Positions 22,584 to 33,859 are shown, numbered from the stretch's first letter. The stretch is 64,000 bases of DNA from Rhyacophila brunnea (GCA_022495005.1 JAGYXB010000691.1:1-64000); one strand, 5' to 3'. Made by a program: numbers and translations. Notes: generated from the sequence alone by a model not told the origin.

Positions 22584-24267
22584 ATGTCGGAGAGAAGTAA
22601 ACGTATTCTGGACTTAGTGAAAATACAAACCAATAATATTATTGATGACTGTGATGAATTACTACCGCAGTGTCAAACAACGATTCAGAAACGAAAGGTA
22701 GGAATTTATAATCAGTTTTATGAAATCAAACAATGTTATTAAATTGTACATTAAACCTGGCTGTGGGTCTATTCTATGCTTATCGACCGCTAAAGTGATA
22801 AAGTGAAAAATATTATCAAACTTAGGGTAGGTTTGTATCAAAATATTAGCACTTATTGTAACAATTACACGAAGCCGGTTTTATTGTTGCAATAAGTGCT
22901 ATATTTTAACAGCACCTATCTTGCTGCTGTTAAAATATCGCACTTATTGCAACAATAAAAACCGGCTTCGTGTAATTGTTACAATAAGTGCTAATATTTT
23001 GATACAAACCTACCCTAAGTTTGATACTATTTATCAATTTAGTGTTCGATAAGTATAGAATAGACCCACTGATACGAGTATTTAAGATAATAGTGTAGCT
23101 CGATTATTCGAGTTTGGAAATAGTTTTGTTTAATTTTGTTTTAGCCGAATGTCATAGTATTAAATCCATTAATTTGGTTTGACCAAAGATCCGTGAAACA
23201 AAAATACAGTATTCATATTTTCATTTTTAAGATTGATAATGGGTCATTTTCGTTTTAGATGCAGGGAGTTCATCAATTGAAAGGCAAATAAATTCACCCC
23301 TAGATGACTTGATTTATGTCGACAAAACTGTGGCTGGTTATCAAGAAATAAGCCATAGTGATATTGTGTGTGATGATAATCTGTATGCATTAATTTGGTC
23401 AGAGTGGTAACATCGTTTACTATGAAGTGTTGGAAACATCGGTTGCATCAATACAACCCACTCTCGCTTCAGAGACTTCAGATCTTCTCCAATGCGATAA
23501 CATTAATATTGTACATGAAACATCTACACATATCGATGAAGATTGTATAGCTGACGATCCTGATTACCATCAAAGCGAGAATGGTTCTGAATCAGATGTA
23601 TCAGTTTAGGAAATTTCAGATACAGATAATCAAAATTTCACTAATATCGTGGACGAAGCACAACTGAATGTGAGAAAGGGAAAAAAAAGAAAGAAAAATC
23701 CATTAAATTGGAAAAATAACATTAGAAAACAAAAAGTAGCAGCAGGAGAGGAACGTCCGATTAAAACACAAACTATCCCAGCACAAAAAGTTCTTGCACC
23801 CTGCAAGACAGAATGTCGCCTTAAATGTTCCATACATTTTTCAGCTCATCATAAAAATGAAATTCACAAGGCATTTTGGAAAAGTGAAAAAACATTGTAC
23901 ACAAACGGCAATTTGTTGCGTTAAATGTAAAGTTCATACCGATAAAAAGGAAGAGAATAATAAATGATAAAAGGATCGATAAAAGAAATCATACACGTCA
24001 ATACTACTTTGAATTAGATGGTCAGTCTATTAAAGTGTGCAAAGTATATTTTATTTACCTTTTTATATTTCACAAACATTTATTACTACTGCACTATTTA
24101 AAAAGTCTGTTGGAGGAAATGTTGAACACGATAAAAGAGGAAAGCAACCGCCATCAACAAAAATACCAGAATTTATTAAACAAAATATTCGAGATCATAT
24201 TAATAAATTTCCAGTTTTGCAATCCCAGTGTTCGAGATTATTATTAAAACATACATTATTTTTGTAA
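22584..24267 (+). pseudogene. Broken transposase (N-terminal half) of the 22-24 kb element
   Basis: A likely first exon at 22584-22697 (MSERSKRILDLVKIQTNN, donor AAG|GTAGG) is followed, after an intron holding a hairpin, by an acidic stretch and a basic segment (KGKKRKKNPLNWKNNIRKQK). Then come family landmarks: ECRLKCS, YYFELDGQSIKVCKVYF, and GNVEHDKRGKQPPSTKIPE followed by QNIRDHINKFPVLQS. Frames change at least twice and stops intervene. The catalytic part that should follow is missing. The closest relative here is the broken transposase at 48626-50335. Confidence 0.7.
22763..23069. repeat. 307-bp near-perfect hairpin MITE
   Basis: GTGGGTCTATTCTAT at the left is inverted at the right as ATAGAATAGACCCAC, and pairing continues almost to the centre near 22915. 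It lies in the intron of the broken transposase. No TSD was resolved. Confidence 0.85.
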
Positions 24268-24774
24268 TATTATTAATTATTATACATTTTTAAATCAATA
24301 TTGAGTGTACTTTACTCAACATAATATATCCCTTCACTGAATGTTAATGGCACATAATACTATTTGAAGCAGTATTAAAAGTAACATAATATTTTTTTCT
24401 TAAAGCTAAATAGTATTAAGTGTTTATTTTCTATATAACTAAGTTAAAACACTGAAATATGCACATATACTGTGATAAGTATATAAAATAATCAAATATC
24501 TTCTCAAAAAAAATTAAGAACTATAAAACTTTTGCCAAAACTTTAATACAGAAGAAAAAATATATTTCAATAAACTTAAAATGGCTCTACTGAGAAATCT
24601 GGATATGGCACTTAATATAGTTCAGATCTAGGGTACAGAATTGCAATTGGAAGTCAAGCTGGTTTGTCTCTATAAAAATCTATCTTGTATTTGTAACTCG
24701 TAAAATATAAATTGTGTAAATTTCTGCTTACGATGGCCGAGCGGCTTACGCATATCAAACACTGCTGCTAGCTT

Positions 24775-25037
24775 ATTGTGTGGTGTCTTATGTCGTTCAA
24801 CACATACATAGTAAGTGTCATTTTTATGTTTTATGAGATGACTAATTCGCAGAATGTTTTTAAAGCACACATCATCGCATTGATTTTGTTTTTCGTCAGC
24901 ATGTGTCATTTTATGTTTTTTGAGTTGACCTCTTTCCAGAAAGTTTTTAAAACATACATAGCATTATGTGGTTTTTCATAAGTTTGTCGTTTCATGTGTT
25001 TTGAATTAACAAGCAGAAATTTTTAAAAACTCACATA
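24775..25037 (-). pseudogene. Decayed finger repeats downstream of Z3
   Basis: About three minus-strand finger units after the Z3 stop. They keep DEKQNQCDDVCFKN and ISHLIKHK pieces, with an inserted codon, a lost spacing and frame breaks. The finger style is that of Z2/Z3. Confidence 0.8.
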
Positions 25038-26501
25038 TTAATGATTTGATTTTGAAATAGTATGTATCATTTGATGTTTTTTGAGATTCGAAATTAGCAG
25101 AAACTTTTTAAAACAAACATCGCATTGATGTGGCTTTTCGCCGGTATGTGTAAGTTTATGTGATTTGAGATGATGAGCTAGCAGGAATTTTTTAAAACAC
25201 AATTCGCATTGATGCGGTTTTTCTCTAGTATGTATCATTTTATGCGTCTTGAGATTACTAATATCCCGAAACTTTTTAAAACATACATCGCATTGATGTG
25301 GTTTTTCGCCAGTATGTGTCATTTTATGTTTGTTAAGATCACCGTTTTGCCGAAATTTTTTAAAACACACATCGCATTGATATGGTTTCTCGCCAGTATG
25401 TGTCATTTTATGTAATTTGAGAGTATCAAGTTGCAGAAATCCCTTTAAACACACATCACATTGATGTGGTTTTTCACCAGTATGTGTCATATTATGTGTT
25501 TTGAGTTGGCTTATTTGTAGAAATTTTTTAAAACATACATTGCATTGATGTGGTTTTTCGCCAGAATGTGTCATTTTATGCCTTTTGAGATTACCAATTT
25601 GCCGAAATTTTCTAAAACAAACATCACATGCATGTGGTTTTTCACCAGAATGTATCTTTTTATGTGTTTTGAGATGACCAATTTCTTGAAATTTTTTATA
25701 ACACACATTGCATTGATGTGGTTTTTCATCGGTATGCGTTATTTTATGTCTTTTGAGCTGACCTAATTCCAGAAAACTTTTAGAACATACATCGCATTGA
25801 TGTGGTTTCTTGCCAGTATGTGACATTTTATGTTTTCTGAGATGACCAATTAACTGAAATTTTATATGACACTCATCGCATTGATGTGGTTTTTCACCAG
25901 AATGTATCATTTTATGTATTTTGAGATGTGCAATTTGCAGAAATTTTTTAAAACAAACATCGCATTGATGTGGTTTTTCACCAGTATGTATCAGTTTATG
26001 TCTTTTGAGATTGCTATTTTGCACAAATTTTTTAAAGCACACATCGCATTCATACTGTTTTTCACTAGAATGCATAGTTTTATGTGTTCCTAGATCACCA
26101 ATTTCTTCAATTTTTTTAAAACATACATTGTGTTGTTTTGGTTTTTCATCGGTATGCATCGTGTATGACTGTTGAGTGTGAAAATGTGAAATGTAGTGAC
26201 TATTTAGATGATTTAATGATTCAAACACTCCACAACAATCATTGCAAATAAAGTTACGTGGAAAATATTTAACTCTCCTCAACATAATTCGAACCACTTT
26301 TGGCAAGTATAATTTCTCAACTTTCTGTTTATTAACATTTTGTTGATCCATCTCAAAATGCTGTATCGTCATATTTTTGATTTTATCGGATGATTGTGAT
26401 AATATTATATCGTTGTTGGCCAGGTTATTGTCATCTGTAACCCTTTTAACACTGTCCAGTGGTTTACTGTAATGTACCGTGAAAGATTGCTGCGTAGACA
26501 C
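25038..26501 (-). CDS. Z3 last exon: C2H2 zinc-finger array
   Basis: Third exon of join(25038-26501, 28998-29153, 30807-30953), about 588 residues in all. The acceptor TTTTTTGTAG precedes 26501, phase 0, opening VSTQQSFTVHYS. After a poorly conserved stretch comes EKLYLPKVVRIMLRR, nearly identical to Z2, then a lone finger (CNDCCGVF...HYISH). Next is a degenerate finger in which the first zinc ligand is His (HNVCFKKIEE). Twelve canonical fingers follow, mostly CDVCFKKF with HTGEKPHQ or HSGEKPHQ linkers. It ends TISKSNH with TAA at 25038-25040. The family role is nuclear DNA binding; the target is unknown. Sister of Z2 and divergent from Z4. Confidence 0.9.
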   Translation of the reverse strand: MSTQQSFTVHYSKPLDSVKRVTDDNNLANNDIILSQSSDKIKNMTIQHFEMDQQNVNKQKVEKLYLPKVVRIMLRRVKYFPRNFICNDCCGVFESLNHLNSHYISHFHTQQSYTMHTDEKPKQHNVCFKKIEEIGDLGTHKTMHSSEKQYECDVCFKKFVQNSNLKRHKLIHTGEKPHQCDVCFKKFLQIAHLKIHKMIHSGEKPHQCDECHIKFQLIGHLRKHKMSHTGKKPHQCDVCSKSFLELGQLKRHKITHTDEKPHQCNVCYKKFQEIGHLKTHKKIHSGEKPHACDVCFRKFRQIGNLKRHKMTHSGEKPHQCNVCFKKFLQISQLKTHNMTHTGEKPHQCDVCLKGFLQLDTLKLHKMTHTGEKPYQCDVCFKKFRQNGDLNKHKMTHTGEKPHQCDVCFKKFRDISNLKTHKMIHTREKPHQCELCFKKFLLAHHLKSHKLTHTGEKPHQCDVCFKKFLLISNLKKHQMIHTISKSNH

Positions 26502-27479
26502 CTACAAAAAATACAGGGTAATTATATTCAATTCAATATTAAAATAAACAAAATATGATTATTTTCCTTAATGTTCTTTTGTATGGTTGCCATGTGTTTT
26601 GAAAGTTATTTTTATAAATACCTAATGTCTTATTTTTGCTGAGATAGAACTTACGAAACGGTTAACTGTCATACAGATCTGTGATGCAACGCTCACTTTT
26701 TGACGTGTTTGATTAGGTAGGCCATCTGCTCACGTAAATACTCAAAGAAGACAAGGCTGAAACTCCAGTATCTACTGTCGAACAAGAACTTCTTGTCCAC
26801 GTGTTAAAACTGTGAACTAACAAGTCCCTCCTGTTTAGTCGATTTTAGCGACTTCCGGTTATCGAATATATCTTGTTGATGGAAGTACCTAGATAATAGA
26901 TTTCAATAGCGGCTAGCTGACGGCAATACTGAAATCTCTGTTTCAAAACGTCCGCGACCGAAACTGAAAAGACGTGACATGCTAGTCTCCCAGTCTCTCA
27001 GTTTTCAGTCACCGGTACCAATATCAGCAGATTGGTAGCACTGGTAACAATTGGTAGGACTAAACTGAACTAAACAAGCAATAACAAGTCAAGACTTCAA
27101 ATGTTAAAGATGGGCGTACCGATTTTCAATTTAAAATATGTGGCAGATGTTGAGAAATACTGCCAGAATAATCCCGTAAAGATATATGGAATAAGCTTTG
27201 AATGAAGTAGGAAAGACAATGGTTTTGACAGTTCGAGGTTATGAGATTATTACGTATCACTAGGTAGCGCCGTGTGCGAAGCTTCAGTCACTGGTCAGTT
27301 TGTGAGTTCCATCACCATCTAGTTCGTCAGATTTTAGTTTCTGCGTGAGCGGATGGCCATAGTATAGTCTGGTCATCATAAATAGTCACGCTTGAACAAT
27401 GCTACCAATTAAAAAAAAATCAATCAAGGACACAAGCAACGTATGCTTGCACACTATTGCAAAATTGCATTCAGCATTA

Positions 27480-27900
27480 GGCTCAATTTTGCTAAACGGT
27501 TTGTTAGTAAGGAAACTTGCCGCATATGAAGTGAGACAAAACTCGCCACAAAATCCACAAAAATGCACCGTTTGATGCGGTTTACACGCTGGTGGTATCA
27601 TCATTAAAAAAAATGAGAACAGATATCGCGTTACCGAATCATTTTAAATTTTGAGAATATGGATGATATTCATCCGAACGATTTGTAGTTCACAGGATGG
27701 CTCTATGTGCCATATTGCGACAGCAATGATCGAGTTATTGAATTCAAAATTTTGTGATAAGTATGCTTTCGAGAAATACATCTCTCATTTGGCCTCCAAG
27801 GTCAAGCGATTTGATATTCTAACGATTATTTTATGTGAGGCTTCGTGAAGCCGCTGGTTTATGCTGATAAACTAGCAAGAACTGACGCATTGTTAGTTAA
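27480..27900 (+). pseudogene. Fossil IS630/Tc1-like transposase in Z3 intron 2
   Basis: Broken frames give NPQKCTV, then LHAGGII, then QDGSMCHIATAMIELLN (the QDGATCH block with the first catalytic Asp), then HLASKVKRFD and a degraded FVKPLVYADKLARTDA equivalent. The flank homologous to Z2 intron 2 extends left to about 27360. It is a dead copy, antisense to Z3. Confidence 0.7.
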
Positions 27901-28249
27901 CTCGTATTATTTTATACAATACAAACATGTACCCTCCTAACCAAGCCGCCCCGCACCACCCCGCTAAGAGGACATGGATGTGCAGCATCAACAGTTGTTT
28001 ATGATTGGGAATGTCTCGGGAGCAGGTGCCTAAGACTGAGACCGCCACGTTTTCAAGTGAGCATTGACTGAGTTTACTGAAAGACGTTATTTAATAGAAA
28101 GTGCTATAGAAAGAAAGGGACGGGGAATTAACATAAATAAATAAATTTAATGATAATATAATATAGGATACAAAATTCAAAGCTAAAACAATTCAGACAA
28201 ATAAAACCATGTGAAATGATCTTCACATCCGCGATAACACGCCGCAATT

Positions 28250-28890
28250 TTTTTATATGCAATATAATTGGCCTTGGTGGCGACCGGGTAGGACGGCCCT
28301 GCCCGATGTGCCCAACAGCTGGCTGGGCCGACTTAAACATCTCTTCCCACTTGGAGCACATTCTCAGATATTCCCAGAGGATGTGGTTTGTATCCCGTAG
28401 TTCTCTGCCACATGGACATGTTGGTCGGGTAACAAGTCATAGAGATTGGCAGCGAATCCACAATGGCCTGTGAAAAATTGACTGATGTAGTGGACAGGAG
28501 TCAATTTGGTTATCTCCTATCGCCATTGTATATTCGGAAAGAACAAATATGTGTCTTCCCTTTATAGAAGCAGCCCACTTTCGCTGCCAAATCTTCGAGT
28601 GCCGCATTCAGCGTCATAAGACGTATTGCCTGCTTCCTCAAGGATAGTTTTAAGCATAAAGGTTTGAAAGCGGGACAAGGTGAGTCACTAATAACGGCCT
28701 TCTCACCTATGAGGACCATCGTAGATGCACGCGGACCTGTATGTGCAGGTAAAGACGAAGGATTCAGGACAGAGAAGGTAGCGCGTCCGTGGAGGTTTTG
28801 CGATAGGCCTTTGTGATAGATAAAAACGCTCTGCGCTGCCCACTAAAAAGAATATTCCTAATTTTGACAGTTTTGTGGATACGCGTTCAC
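28250..28890 (-). pseudogene. Non-LTR retrotransposon 3' region (RNase H to C-terminal Cys/His), degraded
   Basis: Minus-strand pieces include KAVISDSPCPAFKPLCLKL, then AALEDLAAKVG, then FFTGHCGFAANLYDLL. They are followed by a Cys/His-like C-terminal region now out of frame (TRPTCPCGRELRDTN, ECAPSGKRC). This resembles the end of R1/Jockey/I-type ORF2. Many frameshifts; the clade is not certain. Confidence 0.45.
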
Positions 28891-28997
28891 CATATGCTAG
28901 CAGCATAGGCAGCGATTAAGTATTTATGTATTAAAAGTATATATTATGTTATTAAAAGTTATTTTAAGCTTAAATCCACCTTTATAATTGAACGTAC

Positions 28998-29153
28998 CTG
29001 ATCTAATGGCATGTATTTTGAATGAGAGCATCCAGGTTTAGGATTCTCATTATTGATTTGGTGGATTGCGTTGTCAATAAATTCTTCTTTGATGACGGCT
29101 CCCTCATTATCATACTCAGACTTTATAGTATTGATCAGACCGATTTCACACTT
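28998..29153 (-). CDS. Z3 exon 2
   Basis: A 52-codon exon in phase 0, acceptor TTTGCAG, donor CAG|GTACGT. It encodes IKSE (59-62) and IKEE (70-73), then NPKPGCSHSKYMPLDQ, nearly the same as Z2 exon 2. It is eight codons longer than Z2 through an insertion before the PGCS block. Confidence 0.83.
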
Positions 29154-29317
29154 CTGCAAATAACAACATTATGATATATTGTAACAGTACCTATCACCAT
29201 TATGATCAGCCAGAGTCAATTCACGGCTGGAGAAATCCTCCTCCCACATCTCTTTGTTCTGCTTCAGAGGTCGCCAAAGTACCTATGTCTTTTTTTGCCT
29301 ATGCCACGTTTTTATTA

Positions 29318-29720
29318 GCTCGTATTATTGTTTGTCCGGTGCAGATTTTTTCTTGCGTGTCCAGACTAGTGCCGCTAGACATTTGAAACTTTTAGAATAT
29401 ATCAGAACACGACGACAATGTATTCTTTTAATACTTTTAGCCATTTTTAAGCAGAATTAAATTCATTTTCAGTTAATTCTGTTATTGTTGGTTACTAAGA
29501 GGGTCCTAGCAACTAAATTATTAATATATATACGTGCGTTACTATGGAAATCAATATGAAATGTCAAAATGACATTTCAGTATTCTATATTTATTCAGTA
29601 TTTCTATCAAGTACAATAAAAAGTTTTTATTAATACACAGAGTTGACAAGTTTATTTGATTCAACAGAAAATTTAAAAACGTGGTATATAAAAAGTTATA
29701 TTTATCTTGTAATTATTTCT
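29318..29720 (-). repeat. Unclassified repeat family X, inverted copy
   Basis: The reverse complement matches the copies at 59950-60418, 60419-60716 and 63460-63925. Shared words are GAATTCAATTCT-like, TTCTAAAAGTTT, CCGGACAAA and TTACAAGATAAA. No TIR, coding sequence or tail is recognised. It lies in Z3 intron 1. Confidence 0.75.
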
Positions 29721-29845
29721 ACCTCAGTAAACGTATTTTTTTAACACCTTGTCGCATTGCTATTTAGGAAAATTTGATTCTTAAAACATTTATTCGGTAA
29801 GTAAAAAAAGTTTTGAAAATAGAATCTTCTCTTTGTGTGCCATAT

Positions 29846-30067
29846 CCGTTATCAGACGTCGGCGATGAATTTGGCCATTTGACCCGTCCGTGCTGCTCTG
29901 AATAGGGATGGAGTGCTGAGCTCAAACCAATCCCTGAGGTTTTTGAGCCAGGACGTTCTTCTTCTACCAGGGCCTCGCTTACCGGTGATCCTCCCTTGAA
30001 TGATGAGATGTTGAAGGCGATACTTCTCGGGATGCCGGATGATGTAGCCAAAGTATGCCAGTTTCAA
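29846..30067 (-). pseudogene. LINE ORF2 C-terminus (RTE-like)
   Basis: A 71-residue open frame: MKLAYFGYIIRHPEKYRLQH, then GKRGPGRRRTSWLKNLRDWF. The pattern L.YFGH..R...Y.L...I..GKI.GKR..GRR..SWL.NLR.W is a common end of insect RTE-type ORF2. The rest of the element is absent. It lies in Z3 intron 1, same strand as Z3. Confidence 0.7.
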
Positions 30068-30806
30068 AATAGAATAATTGATCTAATTTCACCCCATTTC
30101 AAATAGATATTTCTTTCGTTAAGACGATACATCCTTGAAACGGCAAATAATTTTCAACTATAGGCGCGACGAAATTTTGGACTCGCTGGCATTCGGAGAG
30201 AGAACGTCGAGCTGGGAACACGTCAATTTGTTTCGTGATGGCGACAGAGGTATTAATTCTTAAATCGTGTAAAGATGACTAAAAACGTTACCCGTTTACT
30301 TGAAAAAAAAAACATTTCAATGAATATATTATTATTATTACTAATAGAACAATAAACAGAAAATTGTATGGACGAATGTTGGACAAATTATATTTCGTTC
30401 GGCATGCGTCATTTGCACCCGCGACCCGCAATCCGCGCATCGCCTAGCCACGATCTTTTTAGACCATGCCTCAACTGAGTTATAGCCTTTTTTTATATAC
30501 AATGATACAAATTTATTTTTTACTTGGTTATCCTTATTTTAATCTAAAGTGTCCGATTTACCGGGGATTAATTTTTTATGTTATAATGGATTTCCAGTTA
30601 TGATAATAGGTAATCACTTTATTTTTGCTTTATATTCGAATGTTTAAGATGTATAAATAATAAAACATAATATTTCAATTCATATTGTGATTAAACGAAA
30701 GATCTATAAACCTACACTAGTGGAGGCAAGTGGCGATGGGTGAATGTATGCTGTTACAATGTGACATATAAACATGTCAAAACTAAAAAAATGTAAAAAA
30801 ACTAAC

Positions 30807-30953
30807 CTCTAAATTGCAACTGGAATCATTGTCATTCTCTTGTTTTACATGAGTGAGGGAGACCGGACTATGCGGATGTTCAATTGGTACATCAAACCAA
30901 GACTCTTCCTCTGCATCCGATAGATCCAGGTCACATTCCTTCTTTATATCCAT
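30807..30953 (-). CDS. Z3 exon 1 (start codon at 30953)
   Basis: 49 codons starting MDIKKECDLDLSDAEEESWF, then DVPIEH, with IKKE (3-6) and VKQE (36-39). The donor GAG|GTTAGT at 30807 is phase 0. The ATG corresponds to that of the other three paralogs. Confidence 0.86.
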
Positions 30954-31125
30954 ATTCGTATTGCAAGCGTAAACATAAAATATTAGTCTGTAGAAATTCT
31001 ACGACAACGCGTACGCCATTATCTTTTCAATAATAATTTACTGTGGTGTTGCCAAAATACAAAAAATAGTAATAAATATTTGTTGTCTGACAACAATGTT
31101 CATGCGAAATATTATTTTAACATTA

Positions 31126-31484
31126 AGCGTCAATTACATTGAGCTTCTTTACGAGCTGTTTGTTGGCGAATTTACAATCTGCCTGTAAAGTCGCCCAGTG
31201 TAATCATCGAACAAGCTAATAAGCAGGTTGTAAACACTCTACCGAGAAAAGTTGAAAGCCGGTCAACTTTACACGCTACACGCCGGCGTGTGGGCCTACT
31301 GCGTCTGCGCAGTAGCAACCTCCCGGTAAAAAAACGAACTACGTTCTGTCAAAATAGTCGCTGGCTTGTGGCTTCTCAGCGAATGGAAAGTTTTGTGTGT
31401 AATCATCAAATCGCAGTAGCTGAATCGCCCGCTTTTAAATTCGCCAACAAACAGCTCGTAAAGAAGCTCAATGTAATTGACGCT
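31126..31484. mobile_element. PIF/Harbinger-like MITE (TTA TSD)
   Basis: TIR AGCGTCAATTACATTGAGC with its inverse at the right end, and TTA at 31123-31125 and 31485-31487. Full-length, in the Z3/Z4 divergent interval. Confidence 0.9.
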
Positions 31485-31646
31485 TTATATTAAAAACAAA
31501 ACAAGCAATCCTTAGTGATAATTTAAATTAAATGGAGCTAAATAGTTTTTTTCATCATTTTTGTTTTAAAAATACATTAAATCAGATAATTATGTTAATT
31601 TTCCCGAAAAAGTATTTAGCGCTCTGGTTAGTAAAAATTATTATTA

Positions 31647-31970
31647 ATGCGTCAATTACATTGAGCAACTCTACGAGCTGTTTGTTCGCGAATTTAAAAG
31701 CGGGCGATTCAGCTACTGCGATTGTGATGATGACGACACACAAAAATTTCCATTCGCTGAGAAGCCAACAAGCTAGCGACAATTTTGACAGAACGCAGTT
31801 CATTTTTTACCGGGAGGTCGCTACTACGCTCTACTGCGCAGACGCAGTAGGCCCACACGCTGGCGCGTAGCGTGTAAAGTAGACCGGCTTTCAACTTTTC
31901 TCGGTAGATTGTATACAATCTGCTTGTTAGCTTGTTCGATGATGACACTGGGCGACTTTACATGTTACTT
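31647..31970. mobile_element. PIF/Harbinger-like MITE, truncated at the right end
   Basis: It begins TGCGTCAATTACATTGAGC after TTA and follows the family to GGCGACTTTACA, then loses the last 50-60 bp. Its orientation is opposite to the copy at 31126. Confidence 0.8.
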
Positions 31971-32159
31971 TTTTTGTGACAGTCAAAAACCAATACATTT
32001 TAATGCGTATTTACTACAATAATTGTTGGTTCCGCGTAATATAGCTCGGTGACACATAGATTATATTAGTCTATGATACCAATACCAATATAATATCTAT
32101 GGACTGCACCGCTCCCGGACTAACACGCGATTCTGTAATTTTTGTTTTTTGTTGTAAAA

Positions 32160-32306
32160 ATGGATGTAAAACCCGAACCAGATAATATGGAGAGTGACGC
32201 AGAAGGGCAGCATTGGTTTGATGTGCCAATATTGCACCATAACAGTCCTGACGCCAGCATTAATATAAAACAAGAAAGTGTCGACGATGATACTTACACA
32301 TTTGAG
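32160..32306 (+). CDS. Z4 exon 1 (start codon at 32160)
   Basis: 49 codons starting MDVKPEPDNMESDAEG, then WFDVPI, with VKPE (3-6) and IKQE (36-39). The donor GAG|GTTAGT is phase 0. TAA triplets lie close upstream (32129-32155), which supports this start. Confidence 0.87.
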
Positions 32307-32383
32307 GTTAGTTTTTCTAATACCTAATTATTGTCATTCTTCTGACATGTGATTGAGATTGAGACATGTGTTGTTGGAGTAGG

Positions 32384-32750
32384 TTAGCCGTCAAAACTGT
32401 CTATCTCACTCTAAAAGTTAACACAGCCAAGACAGGGCTGTTAAAACATGGATTTAAAGCACATTGACAAGAGCTATGACAGAATGTTGACACCAGATAT
32501 TTTTTTCCTAGTAATATATAAAGTACCTACTGCGTAAGACTAACATGACAGTTTTTAAGCAAATCTGGAACTATTCTATACACAAGGCGGTTATCGGCTT
32601 CAATCGACGTTAGTTTATCGTTTTTATGTATTGAGGCGGCTAATTAATAAGTTAACCGTCTAACCTGTCAAAAATTGCCATGTTTATACAGCGCCTCTCT
32701 TGGCTGTGTTTATTTTTAGATCGAGAGGGATAGTTTAGTTAGACGGCTTA
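32384..32750. repeat. Hairpin MITE in Z4 intron 1
   Basis: The left arm TTAGCCGTCAAAACTGTC and the right arm ending AGACGGCTTA are imperfect inverted copies. They also pair through AACACAGCCAAGA on the left and TCTTGGCTGTGTT on the right. Confidence 0.7.
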
Positions 32751-33821
32751 AGGCGTATGGGTTTATTCGCAAGAATCAAATTTGACGTAAGCGCCATGAA
32801 AAATAACAATGCTCGAAGCGTAAAAAAACAAAAATCACTTCGCTCGGCTTCTCGTGTAGTAGATACGAAATCAGAGGTTTTAAAAGTGTTGAATTAATAA
32901 TATTTTTTTCCTAACAAATTTTATAAACATTTTTGTAGTCGGTAGAATAAATTATAAGAATAAAAATAGTAGACCTCTAAATAAGAACCTCATATTATTG
33001 ATATGCTGAATTTGTGAAGTGACACCTTTTCTTGAACCTATCATATTTAGGTTCAAATTCAGTGCAAATATTTTTCAAAAAAAAATCTAATACTAAAAAA
33101 CACGAAAGTGTAAACAAATATAATTTTATTCATTTTCATAAGCTAACATTACAAATTATAAGTTTAAAACATTCACAAGATGGCATGAAAGATTTCTGTT
33201 ATTATTGCGTTTTATTAAATTATAAAAAAATGACTCATAAAAGAAAGCAATTCAATGAATATTTGTCGAGGAACGTTTTTTTTTTAAAATTTAGTACACA
33301 ACAATTATGATTTAAGAAACAATTATTATAATAGCATGTATTTGACGGCAGTACGTTTTGGTCGCCGCGGAGGATTTCGGAACATTAGTGTATAGAAAAT
33401 TAATAATTGGTTCCTTAATTAGTGTATTGGTTTAACGGTATGCAATGTATTAGAATAACTATTATAAATTGTTTTTTTTTCATAATTTTATTTTCTTTTC
33501 TATTGATAGCTATTAATTGATAATTGATATTATTATTTGTTAACTTGATAATTATTATATTGAGGGTTTCTTATAACCATCGACCGTGTTAGTCTGATCA
33601 ACGAGTTCAGGCAATACACAATTCATATAAATCTTGTCACTTGTGATGTGAAGAGTAATATTGTTTTTATTATTCAATGAAATAGGTTCTTACCTCAATA
33701 TATGTTTTACTTGAGTTAAATAATTACTAATAAATGCCTAAGGTGATTCCATTCAATTCAACTCGGCATTAAATATATTAAATTCTAAAAGTTTTGTACT
33801 ATTTCATTTGAGTCGTTTTAT

Positions 33822-33859
33822 GCGATCCTGGTTTCGCCTTTCGACATCGTCAGGATGCG
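33822..33859 (-). other. Hammerhead-ribozyme-like motif
   Basis: The reverse strand reads CTGACGA, then GTC-GAAA-GGC (a 3-bp stem with GAAA loop), then GAAAC, enclosed by ATCCTG/CAGGAT. This matches the CTGANGA...GAAA core found in Penelope-like terminal repeats. No retroelement coding sequence is adjacent. Confidence 0.4.

Larger units (their letters stand above)
22151..24638 (+). mobile_element. DNA transposon with 4-bp TSD and broken transposase
   Basis: TIRs CTGTACCCTAGA with the inverse at 24627-24638, flanked by AATT on both sides. The word AGTATTAA[GC]T recurs about eight times inside both ends, like subterminal binding sites. It encodes the N-terminal half of a transposase of the same family as the element at 48178-50843. 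A separate hairpin is inserted at 22763-23069. Because AATT is palindromic, the exact TIR/TSD border is ambiguous. Confidence 0.75.
26502..28997 (-). other. Z3 intron 2
   Basis: A 2.5-kb intron. Its centre (27360-27900) matches Z2 intron 2, and 28250-28890 holds LINE remains. The part next to exon 3 shows nothing recognisable. Confidence 0.75.
30954..32159. promoter_or_regulatory. Divergent promoter interval between Z3 and Z4
   Basis: The start codons of Z3 (-) and Z4 (+) face away from each other across 1.2 kb, so both promoters must lie here. More than half of it is two MITEs of one family. I see no TATA box or initiator that I could defend. Confidence 0.5.
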
